Below, one piece after another: positions 6,763 through 6,849 of a stretch of DNA of 6,849 nt (the stretch's first letter is position 1; each line of letters opens with the position of its first letter). The DNA is taken from assembly GCA_021812865.1 (NCBI GenBank), contig JAKAMP010000152.1, positions 1-6,849 of the forward strand, given 5' to 3'. A program made the position numbers and the translations under genes. Source of the DNA: Bacteroidota bacterium (lineage in GTDB: Bacteria > Bacteroidota > Bacteroidia > Bacteroidales > JAAYUG01). The notes beneath the pieces were generated by a model. It was not told the origin of the DNA and searched no databases. It saw nothing but the letters and a program-made list of their open reading frames with translations.

Positions 6763-6849
6763 ATGACGACGCGCATTCGTCCGCTCGTCGCGGGCAACTG
6801 GAAGATGAACGGGCTCGCGGCCGCGCTCGGCGAGGCAAAGGCCGTCAAG
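6763..6849 (+). CDS. tpiA: Triosephosphate isomerase, N-terminal fragment cut by the right edge
   Basis: Twenty-nine codons from ATG run to the window end with no stop. The peptide MTTRIRPLVAGNWKMNGL carries the signature GNWKMNG of triosephosphate isomerase. The Asn and Lys of this motif (residues 12 and 14 here) are the conserved substrate-binding and catalytic pair (Asn-Lys of the first strand). The enzyme interconverts dihydroxyacetone phosphate and glyceraldehyde 3-phosphate in the cytoplasm, in glycolysis, gluconeogenesis and the Calvin cycle. The usual length is about 250 residues, so about 220 are missing. Codons are strongly G/C-ending, in agreement with the high-GC right part and unlike the efflux operon. 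The adjacent divergent SurA/PpiD-type gene supports an alphaproteobacterial source. Confidence 0.93.
   Translation, partial: MTTRIRPLVAGNWKMNGLAAALGEAKAVK

Noticed and set aside
6174..6848. Minus-strand open frame of 224 codons covering the tpiA start
   Set aside because: It is an Arg/Ala/Pro-rich shadow frame typical of high-GC DNA, antisense to tpiA and out of frame with the chaperone gene.
1..6849. CRISPR arrays, tRNA or rRNA genes, toxin-antitoxin or defence systems
   Set aside because: No regularly spaced repeats, cloverleaf sequences or characteristic protein motifs were found on either strand.

Overview
The window looks like a joined (chimeric) sequence rather than one chromosome. 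About 5.95 kb on the left is moderate-GC DNA with Bacteroidota-style genes (28 of 60 bases are G or C at 5701-5760). About 0.8 kb on the right is high-GC DNA typical of an alphaproteobacterium, probably Hyphomicrobiales/Rhizobiales (42 of 60 at 6241-6300). The lineage calls rest on protein character and composition judged by eye, not on a database search. The change falls inside a gene, near 5945-5960, where the reading frame of an outer-membrane efflux protein stops making sense.

Left part, all genes on the minus strand. Read in the direction of transcription, the operon is: the C-terminal half of a TolC-like outer-membrane factor (5955 to 5257), a short lipoprotein periplasmic adaptor (5233 to 4310), a complete 1009-residue RND inner-membrane pump (4282 to 1253), and a PepSY-like periplasmic lipoprotein (1209 to 748). 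Gaps are 23, 27 and 43 bases, so one transcript is likely. The first three should form a tripartite proton-driven efflux pump spanning both membranes. The lipoprotein is an accessory of unknown role. A gene-free stretch of about 330 bases follows, with a candidate terminator and a low-complexity tract. Then comes the start of a small multi-pass membrane protein that runs off the left edge.

Right part. A SurA/PpiD-type chaperone gene (minus strand, from 6523) and tpiA, triosephosphate isomerase (plus strand, from 6763), are transcribed away from each other across a 239-base region containing several short inverted repeats. tpiA is cut by the right edge, and the chaperone gene is cut by the join.

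Between the two parts, 5954-6070 shows an extreme third-position G/C pattern in a plus-strand frame (38 of 39 codons) that belongs to neither neighbour. It may be a third fragment. I found no credible new biological system. The most informative signal is the join itself, followed by the hairpin-less adaptor and the CusA-like charged residues in the pump.
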